Below are positions 43,233-53,018 of a stretch of DNA of 64,000 bases, one piece after another. Source of the DNA: Arachidicoccus terrestris (GTDB lineage: Bacteria > Bacteroidota > Bacteroidia > Chitinophagales > Chitinophagaceae). The translations under genes and the position numbers were made by a program. The stretch is taken from positions 2,666,001 to 2,730,000 of the forward strand of contig NZ_CP083387.1 of assembly GCF_020042345.1 (NCBI RefSeq), read 5' to 3'. Position 1 is the stretch's first letter, and each line of letters starts with the position of its first letter. A model generated the notes under the pieces. The model did not search any database. It saw nothing but the letters and a program-made list of their open reading frames with translations, and was not told where the DNA came from.

Positions 43233-45863
43233 ATGACTTCTGCAGCGATAAGGCAACAATTTCTGGAATTTTTTAAAGAAAAGCAGCATACCATCGTTCC
43301 TTCAGCCCCTATTGTCATCAAAAATGACCCGACCTTGCTGTTTACCAATGCTGGGATGAATCAGTTCAAGGATTATTTTCTGGGCAATAAAGTGCCGACG
43401 CACAGAAGGGTGGCTGATACTCAGAAATGCCTGCGTGTCAGCGGTAAACATAATGACCTGGAAGAAGTGGGCGTAGACACATACCATCATACGATGTTTG
43501 AGATGCTCGGGAATTGGAGCTTTGGAGACTATTTTAAGAAAGAAGCTATTGCCTGGAGTTGGGAATTGTTGACAAAAATATTTAAGATCAATCCTGAACA
43601 AATATATGTAACTGTATTTGAAGGAGATGCTTCCGAAGGATTGCCTTTTGATCAGGAAGCTTATGATGAGTGGCGTAAATGGGTAGTGGAAGACCATATT
43701 CTCAAAGGAAATAAGAAGGATAATTTTTGGGAAATGGGTGATACAGGCCCCTGCGGTCCCTGTTCTGAAATTCATATGGATTGCCGCAGCGAGGGCGAAC
43801 GCCGGCAGACGTCCGGAGCAGCACTGGTAAACGCAGACCATCCACAGGTCATTGAGATCTGGAACAACGTATTTATGCAATTTAACCGGGGTAAAGATGG
43901 TCGTCTGTCACCATTACCTGAAAAACATGTAGATACCGGGATGGGTTTTGAAAGATTGGTCCGGGTGTTGCAGAACAAGACTTCAAACTATGATACAGAT
44001 GTCTTTACGGGTACGCTGAAGGTTATTAGTGAGCTGACGGGTAAAGATTATGGGGCTTCTGATAACCGTAAAGATATTGCTTTCAGGGTGTTGGCCGATC
44101 ATATCAGGGCCATTGCTTTTAGTATTGCTGACGGCCAGTTGCCTTCTAATACAGGGGCGGGTTATGTGATTCGTCGCATACTGAGAAGAGCTGTCCGCTA
44201 TTATTATTCTTATCTGGATTATAAAACGCCGCTGCTATATAAGCTGCTTCCTGTAATTGCCGGGCAGTTCGAAGGGGTTTTTCCTGAACTGCATCAGCAA
44301 CAGGATTTTGTGACCAAAGTGATAAAGGAGGAAGAAGAAGCTTTTCTTAGAACGCTGGAGAAAGGGCTGAAAAAAATTGAAGAATTAATTGCGGCTGCAA
44401 AGGCCAAAAGTGAACAGACGTTGGACGGTACCCAGGCTTTTGAATTGTATGATACTTTTGGGTTTCCGATCGACCTGACCCGGCTGATTGCCTCAGAAAA
44501 CGGACTCAGCGTAGATGAAAAGGGCTTTACCCATGAGATGCAGCAGCAGAAAAGCCGCTCCCGGGCTGCGACAGCGCTGGATACAGAAGACTGGATCACG
44601 GTATATCCAACTCAAAAAACGTCATTTGCTGGATATGAGGATCTTTTGGTGCCCACCAAGGTAGTCAAATACAGAAAGGTAAAAAGCAAAAACAAAGAAC
44701 AGTATCAGCTGGTGCTGGAACAGACTCCTTTTTATGCAGAAAGCGGCGGCCAGGTAGGGGATACCGGTGTGCTTATTTTTGGAGAGGAGCAGATTGCGGT
44801 AACGGATACAAAAAAAGAAAACGGGGAATTTATCCACTTTGTACAGAAACTGCCGGCAGTCATAGAGGGTGAAGTTGTCGCCAAGGTAGATGCTGAACGA
44901 CGCCTGCATACGGCCTACAATCATACGGCAACCCATTTATTGCATGCTGCACTTAAACAGGTATTAGGCACACATGTAAATCAAAAAGGCTCTCTGGTAA
45001 GTCCCGATATACTCCGTTTTGATGTTTCCCATTTTGCGAAGATCACTGATGAAGAACTGCAGCAGGTGGAGTCAATCGTTAATGCAAAGATCAGGGAGAA
45101 TATTGAAGTCAATATCCAGGAATTACCTAAGGAGGAGGCCCTGAAAATGGGCGCCATGGCCCTTTTTGGTGAAAAGTATGGGGATCTTGTACGGGTCGTA
45201 ACTGTTGACCCTGAATTTTCGATTGAGCTTTGCGGAGGTACACATGTGCCTCGCACAGGTATGATTGGTCTTATGACCATTACAGCCGAATCCGCGGTAG
45301 CTGCCGGGGTACGGCGTATTGAAGCGCTGACAGGGGGCGCGGCGATCCGGTATTTTGCAGATAAAGTACGCCAGAATAAAGCTGTTGCCGATCTGCTGAA
45401 GACAAATGCGCCACTTAAAGCCATTGAGAAACTTCTGGAAGAAAAAAGCCAACTGGAAAGCAAACTAGCTTCCCTGGAAGCCAAAGAGGTTTCCTCTCTG
45501 GCCGCCAAACTGAAAAACAGTGTAACAATTGTAAATGGCATTCATTTTATCGGGGCCGAAGTAGAGGTTAGTAATGCAGATAATCTTAAAAAACTGGCAT
45601 TTGCACTCAAAGCCGAATTAAGTGATTATGTTATTGTTCTGGTCGCTGCTATTCAAGGTAAAGCCAGCGTGGTCATTATTGCAGACCCGGCTTTGAACGG
45701 GAATAAGAGCCTGGATCTGAATGCCGGTCAGTTAATTAAAAAAACTGTCGCACCGATCATCAAGGGTGGTGGAGGTGGCAGCAAGGATCTTGCAACAGCC
45801 GGAGGCCAGGACGCCAGTAACCTCGATCAGGTTATAGGAGCCGTAAGGAAAGCAATAGGCTAA
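43233..45863 (+). CDS. alaS: Alanyl-tRNA synthetase
   Basis: 876 residues, normal length. The class II catalytic domain includes FTNAGMNQFKDYFLG, RVSGKHNDLEEVG, GNWSFGDYFK and DTGMGFERLVRVLQNK. The editing domain zinc ligands are in NHTATHLLHAAL and LCGGTHVPRTG. The C-terminal domain has the coiled coil (LEEKSQLESKLASLEAKE) and ends with the Gly-rich IKGGGGGSKDLATAGGQD. It charges tRNA-Ala and clears mischarged Ser and Gly. It has its own promoter and ATG at 43233. Confidence 0.97.
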   Translation: MTSAAIRQQFLEFFKEKQHTIVPSAPIVIKNDPTLLFTNAGMNQFKDYFLGNKVPTHRRVADTQKCLRVSGKHNDLEEVGVDTYHHTMFEMLGNWSFGDYFKKEAIAWSWELLTKIFKINPEQIYVTVFEGDASEGLPFDQEAYDEWRKWVVEDHILKGNKKDNFWEMGDTGPCGPCSEIHMDCRSEGERRQTSGAALVNADHPQVIEIWNNVFMQFNRGKDGRLSPLPEKHVDTGMGFERLVRVLQNKTSNYDTDVFTGTLKVISELTGKDYGASDNRKDIAFRVLADHIRAIAFSIADGQLPSNTGAGYVIRRILRRAVRYYYSYLDYKTPLLYKLLPVIAGQFEGVFPELHQQQDFVTKVIKEEEEAFLRTLEKGLKKIEELIAAAKAKSEQTLDGTQAFELYDTFGFPIDLTRLIASENGLSVDEKGFTHEMQQQKSRSRAATALDTEDWITVYPTQKTSFAGYEDLLVPTKVVKYRKVKSKNKEQYQLVLEQTPFYAESGGQVGDTGVLIFGEEQIAVTDTKKENGEFIHFVQKLPAVIEGEVVAKVDAERRLHTAYNHTATHLLHAALKQVLGTHVNQKGSLVSPDILRFDVSHFAKITDEELQQVESIVNAKIRENIEVNIQELPKEEALKMGAMALFGEKYGDLVRVVTVDPEFSIELCGGTHVPRTGMIGLMTITAESAVAAGVRRIEALTGGAAIRYFADKVRQNKAVADLLKTNAPLKAIEKLLEEKSQLESKLASLEAKEVSSLAAKLKNSVTIVNGIHFIGAEVEVSNADNLKKLAFALKAELSDYVIVLVAAIQGKASVVIIADPALNGNKSLDLNAGQLIKKTVAPIIKGGGGGSKDLATAGGQDASNLDQVIGAVRKAIG

Positions 45864-46231
45864 TAACGAGCTACTTAAGTATTTTGCGACCTAAGCTCAA
45901 GATTAAAGAGGGGCGAAGGAAGGGCCGTCTTACCGCATTCCGGGAAAAAGAAGAAGCGAGATTATGACGGGTATATTACATAAATTGTTGTTTATTAGTG
46001 ATTTAAAATATAGCTTATGAGAGCAGTCAAACTAGAATCCAAACCTACAGCATAACCTTCCAATCTGGCATTATTTTCGCTATTTTAATCCAACATTGAA
46101 AGCAAGACGTCGGATTTTTTCGGGATATACTTGTCTTTTAATGACTGTTTTAAACAGCTGTGGGTGATCTAAAATGCTTCCATTCATACTGTTTACAATT
46201 TATAAAAAAAATAATAAATGCTCAATTAATC
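45864..46231. other. 368-base gap after alaS with no supported gene
   Basis: There is no open frame with protein-like character and no clear terminator or RNA structure. A GTG at 46160 could extend the next gene, but the added residues look like neither signal nor domain. I see nothing else. Confidence 0.5.
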
Positions 46232-47233
46232 ATGGAAAGTTCTAATTATCCATCAGCCAATCCACAGCCATCTGCGCCGCAGCCGACGCCTAATCCTAAG
46301 GACAGAAATAAAAAAATTATTCTGGGGATTTCAATTGCACTGCTGCTGGCTACGTGGGCCTACATTATTTATGACCACAGTCATAAAAATCAGCAGATCG
46401 CCGGCTTGCAGTACCAGACACAAACATCGGATTCTGCGAAAAATGCGATTCAGGCGGAATATAACGACGCCTTAAAAAGGATGGATTCATTGACGGGATC
46501 GAACACACAATTACAGGGTACATTAGCACAGCAGAAGCAGGAAATCGACGCTCTGAAGAAAAAGATCGAAGATATCCGGCAGCAGAATAATGGGGATCTT
46601 TCTAAGGCAAAAGGCCTGATAGAGGAATTGAAAGGAAAAGTAAACGGATTGTTTGCGCAGGTAGCCGCGCTGCAGAAAGAAAACGCCAGCCTTACAGTAA
46701 GCAATCAGGTGCTGGCATCTGAAAGAGATACCATTGCCGCCCAGAAACAACAAGTCACTGACAGCCTGAATGCAGTTAGCGAGGCTAAAAACAAAATTCT
46801 GGATGAAGCTTCTACACTGCATGCATCTAACATAACTATTGAAGCCATCAGGTTAAAAGGAGATAAGGAATCTGAGACCAGTAAGGCAAAGAAAGCTGAT
46901 CTGCTAAGGGTGAAATTTATTATTGACGCCAATAGAGTGGCACCCAGTGGTCCAAAAGATCTATATATTATCGTAGTTGCCCCCGACGGCAGAGTTGTTT
47001 CTATTCCTTCTCAGGGAAGCGGAACATTCCAGACCAGAGAAGAGGGGCAGAAGGTCTACACCAATATGCAAAATATCAGTTACACGACCGGAGAGCGCAA
47101 AGAAGTCTCTTTTGACTGGGATCAGGGAGGCCGATATCAGACCGGTGAATACAAAATAGAGATTTATAACAATGGTTACAAAATCGGAGAAGGCATTAAA
47201 ACGCTTAAGAAATCCGGTTTCCTGGGTCTGTAA
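46232..47233 (+). CDS. Membrane-anchored coiled-coil protein of unknown function
   Basis: 333 residues from ATG 46232. A Pro-rich cytoplasmic N terminus (PSANPQPSAPQPTPNPKD) precedes one membrane helix (about 30-48). A long coiled coil follows (about 60-210; many Leu/Ala heptads, e.g. TLAQQKQEIDALKKKIEDI). The C-terminal globular domain (about 220-330) has LRVKFIIDANRVAPSGPKDLYIIVVAPDG and EVSFDWDQGGRYQTGEYKIEIYNNGY, an Ig-like beta domain. This layout recurs in Bacteroidota, but no function is known to me. GTG 46160 would add 24 residues without support. Confidence 0.8.
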   Translation: MESSNYPSANPQPSAPQPTPNPKDRNKKIILGISIALLLATWAYIIYDHSHKNQQIAGLQYQTQTSDSAKNAIQAEYNDALKRMDSLTGSNTQLQGTLAQQKQEIDALKKKIEDIRQQNNGDLSKAKGLIEELKGKVNGLFAQVAALQKENASLTVSNQVLASERDTIAAQKQQVTDSLNAVSEAKNKILDEASTLHASNITIEAIRLKGDKESETSKAKKADLLRVKFIIDANRVAPSGPKDLYIIVVAPDGRVVSIPSQGSGTFQTREEGQKVYTNMQNISYTTGERKEVSFDWDQGGRYQTGEYKIEIYNNGYKIGEGIKTLKKSGFLGL

Positions 47234-47254
47234 TTGCGGACATTATTACTAAAT

Positions 47255-47289
47255 AAAGGGTAGTGTTTTTTGTAACGCTACCCTTTTTT
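47255..47289 (+). terminator. Hairpin terminator before recN
   Basis: AAAGGGTAGTG (47255-47265) pairs with CGCTACCCTTT (47276-47286) with one G-U, followed by TTTTTTGG. It lies 21 bases after the coiled-coil gene. Confidence 0.85.
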
Positions 47290-47413
47290 GGTGCCTCTTA
47301 TCAACCATTTAGCCGGTATATTGGCATACATGCCAGCAATTGCAATTTAATTGGGAGCAATCAATGATTGTTATAAATTCGCAAGTGAAATATAGAATCT
47401 TTAATCATTACAG

Positions 47414-49078
47414 GTGATAAGGCAACTCCAAATAAGTAATTATGCCATCATTGACCATATTGAGGTCAATTTTGAGGCTGGTCTGAACATCATTACCGGT
47501 GAAACTGGTGCCGGTAAGAGTATTCTTATGGGGGCGCTTAGTCTCATCCTGGGCGCCCGAGCAGATACGTCTGTACTTAAGGCCACAGATAAAAAATGTG
47601 TCGTAGAATGCAGTTTTGGGGTCGAGGGCCAGAAAGCCATTGATCAGTACCTGACAGTGGCTGAGCTTAAAGAACCGGGAGAACTTATCGTGCGCCGTGA
47701 AATTGCGGCTTCCGGTAAATCCAGAGCCTTTATCAATGATACTCCTGTGACACTTCAGCAGCTCAAAGAACTGGCTGTTTTATTAGTAGATCAGCATCAG
47801 CAATTTGATACATTACAATTGGGGGAAAGTGATTTTCAACGCCAGGTCGTGGATGCACTGGCCGGCAATAAGGCCAGCATTGTCCAATATCAGGCGACTT
47901 TTAAGAACCTGCAAGCTTGCCGGACCAGACTGGCCGGGTTAGAGGAAGAAAAGGCAAATTTTGATAAGGAGGCCGATTTTAACCAGTATCTGTTTGATGA
48001 GTTGGCGGAATTAAGTTTTGTGGAGAACGAACTGGAGGAATTAGACACTGAACTTAACCTGCTTTCTAATGCAGAAGAAATTAAATTAGCGCTTGCAGAA
48101 ACAACTAGCGTACTCTCCGATGGAGAGCAGCCGCTTGTACAAACCCTGCGTGGGCTCAGTAATAAGCTGGAACATTTTACGGCCTATCATGAACAGTTGG
48201 GTGATCTGGCTGCTCGCCTTAAGAGCACACAGATTGAACTTCAGGATATTGCTGAGGAACTGGAAAGCCTGGCGGATCATTTTAATCCAGACCAGCAGCG
48301 AATCAGCATCATCCAGGAAAGACTGGATAAAGGCTATAAGCTCTTTAAAAAGCATAGCGTTTCCACGACCCGTGAGTTGCTGACGATACAGGCTTCACTT
48401 CAGGAAAAACTGGATGGTGTGCTTGATACGGAAGCGCAAATAGAAGCTTTGCGTAAAGAAGAGAAAGCGTTGCTTGCTGAGGCTGTCAAACAAGCCGGTG
48501 CGCTGACGAAGGCCAGGTTGGCGGAAGTGAAGCCCTTACAAGAAGCCGTCAATAAAAGACTTGCCAGCGTGGGAATGCCTTCTGCAAGAATTCAGGTGAA
48601 CATTACGAAAGAATCCGCGCTGAATCAATATGGTCAGGATCTCGTAGAATTTTTATTTGACGCGAATAAAAGCGGCAGGTTCGAACCCATCCGAAAAGTA
48701 GCCAGTGGGGGGGAGCTCAGCCGCCTGATGCTCTGTATTAAATCCCTGGTAGCGCAATCCGTTGAGCTCCCTACACTCATTTTTGACGAAATAGATACCG
48801 GCATATCGGGGGAAGCGGCAAAGCAAGTAGGTATTATCATGAAAGAGCTTTCTGAAAAGATTCAGGTAATCGCCATTACGCATCAGCCACAGATTGCCGC
48901 CCGGGCAGCCCATCATCTGTATGTCTTTAAACGGGCACAGCCTGATACAACGATACAGACCGATGTGCGCAGCCTGGATAGGAACGAACGGGTACTGACG
49001 ATCGCACAGATGCTGGGAGGAGAAAAGCCAAGTACCGCCGCTATGGAGAGCGCCCGGGAAATGATGGAGGAATTATAG
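47414..49078 (+). CDS. recN: DNA repair protein RecN
   Basis: 554 residues from GTG. SMC-like ATPase: Walker A ITGETGAGKSILMGALSLILG (near residue 29), a central coiled coil (about 150-365), the ABC signature VASGGELSRLMLCIK, Walker B LPTLIFDEIDTGISGEAA and the H-loop VIAITHQPQIAARAAHH. It acts in double-strand break repair and cohesion of broken ends. The GTG start is supported by the family N terminus (IRQLQISNYAIID); no ATG is available nearby. A convergent terminator follows at 49115-49160. Confidence 0.95.
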   Translation: MIRQLQISNYAIIDHIEVNFEAGLNIITGETGAGKSILMGALSLILGARADTSVLKATDKKCVVECSFGVEGQKAIDQYLTVAELKEPGELIVRREIAASGKSRAFINDTPVTLQQLKELAVLLVDQHQQFDTLQLGESDFQRQVVDALAGNKASIVQYQATFKNLQACRTRLAGLEEEKANFDKEADFNQYLFDELAELSFVENELEELDTELNLLSNAEEIKLALAETTSVLSDGEQPLVQTLRGLSNKLEHFTAYHEQLGDLAARLKSTQIELQDIAEELESLADHFNPDQQRISIIQERLDKGYKLFKKHSVSTTRELLTIQASLQEKLDGVLDTEAQIEALRKEEKALLAEAVKQAGALTKARLAEVKPLQEAVNKRLASVGMPSARIQVNITKESALNQYGQDLVEFLFDANKSGRFEPIRKVASGGELSRLMLCIKSLVAQSVELPTLIFDEIDTGISGEAAKQVGIIMKELSEKIQVIAITHQPQIAARAAHHLYVFKRAQPDTTIQTDVRSLDRNERVLTIAQMLGGEKPSTAAMESAREMMEEL

Positions 49079-49114
49079 ACTTGCATTGCTGATGTAGGCT
49101 TATGCGTAGATTGA

Positions 49115-49160
49115 AAAAAACCACTGATATATATGAGCTTAAATATATCAGTGGTTTTTT
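49115..49160. terminator. Bidirectional terminator between recN and the sialate esterase gene
   Basis: A perfect 18-bp stem: AAAAAACCACTGATATAT (49115-49132) with ATATATCAGTGGTTTTTT (49143-49160) around a 10-base loop. A tracts and T tracts on both sides let it work for both convergent genes. Confidence 0.93.
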
Positions 49161-49193
49161 CTTCGGGAAGCACTACCAATGGCAGTTTTGCAT

Positions 49194-50576
49194 TTATTGT
49201 AACTCAATTTTGAAAGGAGCCACCGGTAATCCGTCGCCAGACACCAGATTGCCCAATCTTGTATTGGTAAAACCATATTCCACCAGAGAAGGTTTTTGAA
49301 CATCCTTGCTGGATACGATGATACTACCGTCTTTATCAATCTTAACGACTGCCGGGTATAGATGCTGATCTGCCCCTGCAATATAAAGTTCCTGAATGCC
49401 TCCTTCCTTTACCTTAAGGCCGCCTTCGGCGTTCTTGAACCGGATCCGGACTTTATTGCCATCTAGCTGATAACCGGATAAGACGGGAGATTTCGGGAAA
49501 TGGCCCTGGATCTGATAATGCCCCGAGAGCGCCAGATTGGCCAGACGGTATCCGACATCATATTTGTTATGGGGATGGATGTCATTAGTGTCGCTCACCA
49601 GATCAGCGGTAACGACCATACCGGTATGCGGTAGTTCCAATGCCTTAGCCTGTTGGTCTCTTAATTCAGCACTGTTGACCTTATCATAATGAAAGGGAGC
49701 AATCTGTACAAAATAAAAGGGAAAATCATTATTCCACCGGGTTCTCCATGACCGGATCATCGTTTTAAAAAGCTGACCATAGCTCTGATAAGTATCTACA
49801 TTGGACTCTCCCTGATACCAGATGGCACCCGCGATTGAAAATTGTGTCAATGGATAAATCATCGCGTTATAAGCCCTGCCGGCGATGATAGGCCAGCCAA
49901 TGGATGGCTTGATCTTTTGCTGCCATTTATGCAGGAATGGATTTTCGTTGACCAGTTCCGCCGGAGTCCAGACTTCCGCAGGTGTGCCTCCCCAGTTGGA
50001 TGAAATAAGGCCGATGGGCACATGCAGATTTTTGTTGAGTTTCTTACCAAAGAAATAAGCAACGGCACTGAAGTTTTTGACGGTATTGGAATCACAGCGC
50101 ATCCAGTTACCCGGCAAATCTTCCTGAGGAGTCAAGGCGCTTGTTTTTGGCACCTGGAAAAAATGCAGATTATACTGATCGCAACTGTCGAAATCACCAA
50201 TATCTTTGGTTTTTCTCCAGTTGTAAGTGAACTCCATATTGGACTGACCGGAACATACCCATACTTCTCCTAACCAGACATCGGTGAGGCGGATGTGATT
50301 ATGGGCATCAAAATCGATAGTATAAGGACCGCCCGCTTTAGGAGAATGCAGGGTGACAATCCATTTTCCTTCTGCATCTGCGCGCAGGTGGATACTGTCT
50401 TTCTGCCAGGAAGGCCAGATTGAGACCTTCTCGTTGGGAGAAGCCCACCCCCAGAGCTGTATATCCGTCTGTTGCTGTAAAACAACGCCGTCCGAGAAAA
50501 TATGCGGCAGCCGGATCATGGCTTCACTTGCCTGAAATAATAGGAGGGCAAGTGCCATAAATACAATCTTTTTCAT
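49194..50576 (-). CDS. Sialate O-acetylesterase, exported
   Basis: 460 residues. Signal peptide (MKKIVFMALALLLFQASEA) followed by a beta domain (MIRLPHIFSDGVVLQQQ). The SGNH-like catalytic domain has VCSGQSNMEF (nucleophile Ser), ISSNWGGTPAEVWTPAEL and AIWYQGESNVDTYQSY, and DIHPHNKYDVGYRLAN provides Asp and His. It removes 9-O-acetyl groups from sialic acids or acetyl groups from plant polysaccharides. It is somewhat shorter than many family members but complete. ATG at 50576. Confidence 0.92.
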   Translation of the reverse strand: MKKIVFMALALLLFQASEAMIRLPHIFSDGVVLQQQTDIQLWGWASPNEKVSIWPSWQKDSIHLRADAEGKWIVTLHSPKAGGPYTIDFDAHNHIRLTDVWLGEVWVCSGQSNMEFTYNWRKTKDIGDFDSCDQYNLHFFQVPKTSALTPQEDLPGNWMRCDSNTVKNFSAVAYFFGKKLNKNLHVPIGLISSNWGGTPAEVWTPAELVNENPFLHKWQQKIKPSIGWPIIAGRAYNAMIYPLTQFSIAGAIWYQGESNVDTYQSYGQLFKTMIRSWRTRWNNDFPFYFVQIAPFHYDKVNSAELRDQQAKALELPHTGMVVTADLVSDTNDIHPHNKYDVGYRLANLALSGHYQIQGHFPKSPVLSGYQLDGNKVRIRFKNAEGGLKVKEGGIQELYIAGADQHLYPAVVKIDKDGSIIVSSKDVQKPSLVEYGFTNTRLGNLVSGDGLPVAPFKIELQ

Positions 50577-50719
50577 CTGTGAATATCGGTTTTAATGTGT
50601 CCCTGATTTAATAAAAATAAGCATAAAATATTCATATGGAGGATCTTCCCCATACGAAATCGAGCAGGCTAAAATACAAAAAAATAGCGGGATGCTGATT
50701 GGATGTTTACGATTGTATG

Positions 50720-51328
50720 CTACTTTGATAATTTTGTATAACTCTTTTTCCAATCATAATAGCCTTTGATGCAAAGCAGGGTCGTAACGGCGGAGAGTAT
50801 GGCATACCCCGGCATATCTCTGTCCAGCATCAATATCACGGAGGCCCCGTTGATAAAAAACCAGTATACCCAGGCGGACAGCACCTTTCTTGCTTCCATA
50901 TAAGTCGCGCTAAAACTAAAAACGGTAATCACTGCATCAAAATACGGCCTCGGAGAGTCTGTCATTTGATGAGATATGCGGCCCAGGGCCAGACTTAGGA
51001 TGATACAGAGTATCAGATTAACGACATGATTACCTGTTTTCCAGACAGAGACCGGGAGGTCAACGGTCTTGCCGCTGGCATTGATTTTTTTTGCGTGAAG
51101 CCAATGGTACCATCCATAAAACCCCACTACTACATAGTAAAAGTTGAGACCTGCTTCGAGATATATTTTGGCATGGATACAGGACCATATATAGAGGCCA
51201 CTGGCTAGTATGCCGCATATCCAACACCAGATGTTTTGCCTGATGACAAATATCACATAAAGCAGCCCGAAGGCAACGGCAATGATCTCAATCCAGCGAT
51301 ATAAGCCCATAAACGATTCTATTTTCAT
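50720..51328 (-). CDS. pnuT: PnuC-family vitamin transporter, probably PnuT (thiamine)
   Basis: 202 residues, seven hydrophobic helices. PnuC features are WIEIIAVAFGLLYVIFVIRQNIWCWICGI, the substrate-site region YVVVGFYGWYHW, and the C-terminal SAWVYWFFINGASVILML. A TPP riboswitch (51411-51508) lies directly upstream on the same strand. The family members that transport nicotinamide riboside are usually under NadR control, whereas TPP-regulated members of Bacteroidota are known as the thiamine transporter PnuT. The riboswitch is the main reason for the thiamine call. No TonB receptor or thiamine pyrophosphokinase gene is adjacent, unlike the usual operon. Confidence 0.88.
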   Translation of the reverse strand: MKIESFMGLYRWIEIIAVAFGLLYVIFVIRQNIWCWICGILASGLYIWSCIHAKIYLEAGLNFYYVVVGFYGWYHWLHAKKINASGKTVDLPVSVWKTGNHVVNLILCIILSLALGRISHQMTDSPRPYFDAVITVFSFSATYMEARKVLSAWVYWFFINGASVILMLDRDMPGYAILSAVTTLLCIKGYYDWKKSYTKLSK

Positions 51329-51410
51329 TTAAACATGATGAAGCTGTCAGAACAAGTATTTGCAGGCTGGGAGGTCAATTTGGAAAGGAATCTTCCAAAA
51401 GGAGGGATCC

Positions 51411-51508
51411 AACATCAATTCCTACGCAGAGATTATCCTGATCAGGTCATACGGGTTTGATTCTCAGCTTCTCCGTGTTACATAGCCCGGAAGGCTCCCC
51501 GTGATGTT
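51411..51508 (-). promoter_or_regulatory. TPP (THI-box) riboswitch
   Basis: On the minus strand the sequence carries the TPP aptamer landmarks in order. The P1 arm is AACATCA (ending at 51508), then GCTGAGAATC with the CUGAGA core, ACCCGT, the thiamine-sensing GACCTGATCAGGATAATC (CUGAUCxGGxUAAU) and GCGTAGGAA. The closing P1 arm is TGATGTT (51411-51417). An additional inverted repeat, TTGGAA/TTCCAA, lies about 15-30 bases downstream and could form the expression platform. It should shut off the transporter gene when TPP is plentiful. Confidence 0.93.
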
Positions 51509-51707
51509 ATGGACTGCAAGATAGGGCTTTTAAGGGGCAAAATATAGCTTAGAGCAGCAGTAGAGCATTATTTTATGCCATATGGTGCGATAAGTAGGAC
51601 AAATTCGTCCTCTTTAAACTATATAAATTAAAAATTTCTTTTCTTTGTGGAGTCAATTTAGTAACTATCTTTAAACGCAAGAATACAATCATATAAAAAT
51701 TTAACCC
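51509..51707. other. Promoter region between the riboswitch and fabI
   Basis: Divergent promoters should be here: one for the riboswitch/pnuT transcript (minus strand TATATTTTG-like string near 51540) and one for fabI. No exact TAnnTTTG for fabI is seen. No gene. Confidence 0.4.
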
Positions 51708-52523
51708 ATGTCGCATAACCTATTAAAAGGAAAAAAAGGAATCATATTTGGTGCGCTAAATGAACAGTCTCTGGCCTGGCAGACAGCACTTAAATGTCAT
51801 GAGGAAGGAGCTCAGATCGTTCTCACCAATGCACCAATCGCTTTAAGAATGGGCGAGATCAATAAACTGGCAGATGCGATAGGTGCTCCTGTTATCGGTG
51901 CAGATGTTACTAAAATGGAAGATTTAGAGGCTCTGATTGACCAGTCTATGGACCATTTTGGCGGTAAAATTGATTTTATCCTGCACAGTGTCGGAATGAG
52001 CATGAATATCCGTAAGGGAAATCCTTATACGCAGCTTAATCATGAATGGGAATTAAAGACTTTGGATATCTCTGCCGTTAGTTTCCATAGGGTGTTACAG
52101 GTGGCGTATGAAAAGGATGCACTGAACGAATGGGCAAGTGTCGTTGCATTGACCTATATTGCTGCGCAGCGTGTGTTCCCGGATTACAATGAAATGGCAG
52201 ATGCCAAATCTTTATTGGAAAGTATCGCCAGAAGCTTTGGATACCATTATGGACTCAAGAATAAAGTCCGTGTCAATACGATTTCCCAGTCACCTACCAG
52301 AACTACAGCGGGAAGCGGCGTAAAAGGCTTTGATGGTTTTATCAACTTTTCTGAAGCCATGAGTCCCCTGGGTAATGCGTCAGCAGAGGCCTTTGCCGGC
52401 TATTGTGTTACGTTGTTCAGTGATCTGACCAGGTATGTCACCATGCAGAACCTTTACCATGACGGAGGGTACAGTTCCACAGGAGTTACACAGTCTGTTG
52501 TAGATAAAATGGCCGGTCAATAA
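51708..52523 (+). CDS. fabI: Enoyl-[acyl-carrier-protein] reductase FabI
   Basis: 271 residues. FabI-type divergent SDR: GALNEQSLAWQTALKCHEEGA in the cofactor site, DFILHSVGMSMNIRKGNPY, the catalytic Tyr-x6-Lys in YNEMADAKSLLE, and RVNTISQSPTRTTAGSGV as substrate loop. It reduces the last double bond in fatty acid elongation. ATG at 51708. A strong terminator follows 66 bases after the stop. Confidence 0.96.
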   Translation: MSHNLLKGKKGIIFGALNEQSLAWQTALKCHEEGAQIVLTNAPIALRMGEINKLADAIGAPVIGADVTKMEDLEALIDQSMDHFGGKIDFILHSVGMSMNIRKGNPYTQLNHEWELKTLDISAVSFHRVLQVAYEKDALNEWASVVALTYIAAQRVFPDYNEMADAKSLLESIARSFGYHYGLKNKVRVNTISQSPTRTTAGSGVKGFDGFINFSEAMSPLGNASAEAFAGYCVTLFSDLTRYVTMQNLYHDGGYSSTGVTQSVVDKMAGQ

Positions 52524-52589
52524 CAAAATCAGAAGCAAAAGTGCCGGAACCGCATAGCTGGAAAATCGGCCTCTCGTGAATACCGGATA

Positions 52590-52652
52590 AAAACAAAGGG
52601 CGCCGGACATACTGTTAGAATGGATCACAGTATGTCCGGCGCTCTTTGTTTT
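52590..52652 (+). terminator. Strong terminator after fabI
   Basis: AAAACAAAGGGCGCCGGACATACTGT (52590-52615) pairs with 52627-52652 with a single G-U, around an 11-base loop; T-rich sequence follows. The stem is about 26 bp, unusually long. Confidence 0.93.
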
Positions 52653-53018
52653 AAAAGTTTGTGAGGTACCGGAATAGAAATACTTCCTTTTAAGAAGGAT
52701 TCCAAAGGGTATTAATCCCTTCCGCACGGACAACAAACTAAAAAGAAGAAATCTTATTGGTTTTCCTTATTTTGCTGAAATTGTTTTAATGACCGGTAGT
52801 ATTGTGAGGCTAAAAGAAGCGATGGCCGCAACTGGTCCGATCCCGTGCTATGAGTTCCAGGCGTGTTCCAATATTTTTCGCATGCTATTGAAACGGTAAA
52901 CTTTGCCAATTGCAATCTAGACCTCCTGTCAGGAAAGTAATCCTGACTATAAAAAAGTACTGCCGATAATGTTGTAAGCCATATGACCACGATTGAAACC
53001 GTCGCGCCGGAATATGGT
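52653..53018. other. Gap between fabI terminator and NmrA gene
   Basis: A 78-codon open frame on the minus strand (52754-52990, GTG start) has no recognisable family and is probably chance. No repeat or RNA gene is apparent. Confidence 0.4.

Noticed and set aside
44981-45541. 186-codon minus-strand ORF
   Set aside because: Antisense shadow of alaS; low-complexity Ser-rich translation.
48673-48690. GGTTCGAACCC string resembling a tRNA T-arm
   Set aside because: It lies inside recN in a conserved coding stretch, with no acceptor or anticodon arms around it.
52754-52990. 78-codon minus-strand ORF with GTG start
   Set aside because: No family resemblance, no ribosome site visible, composition gives no support.
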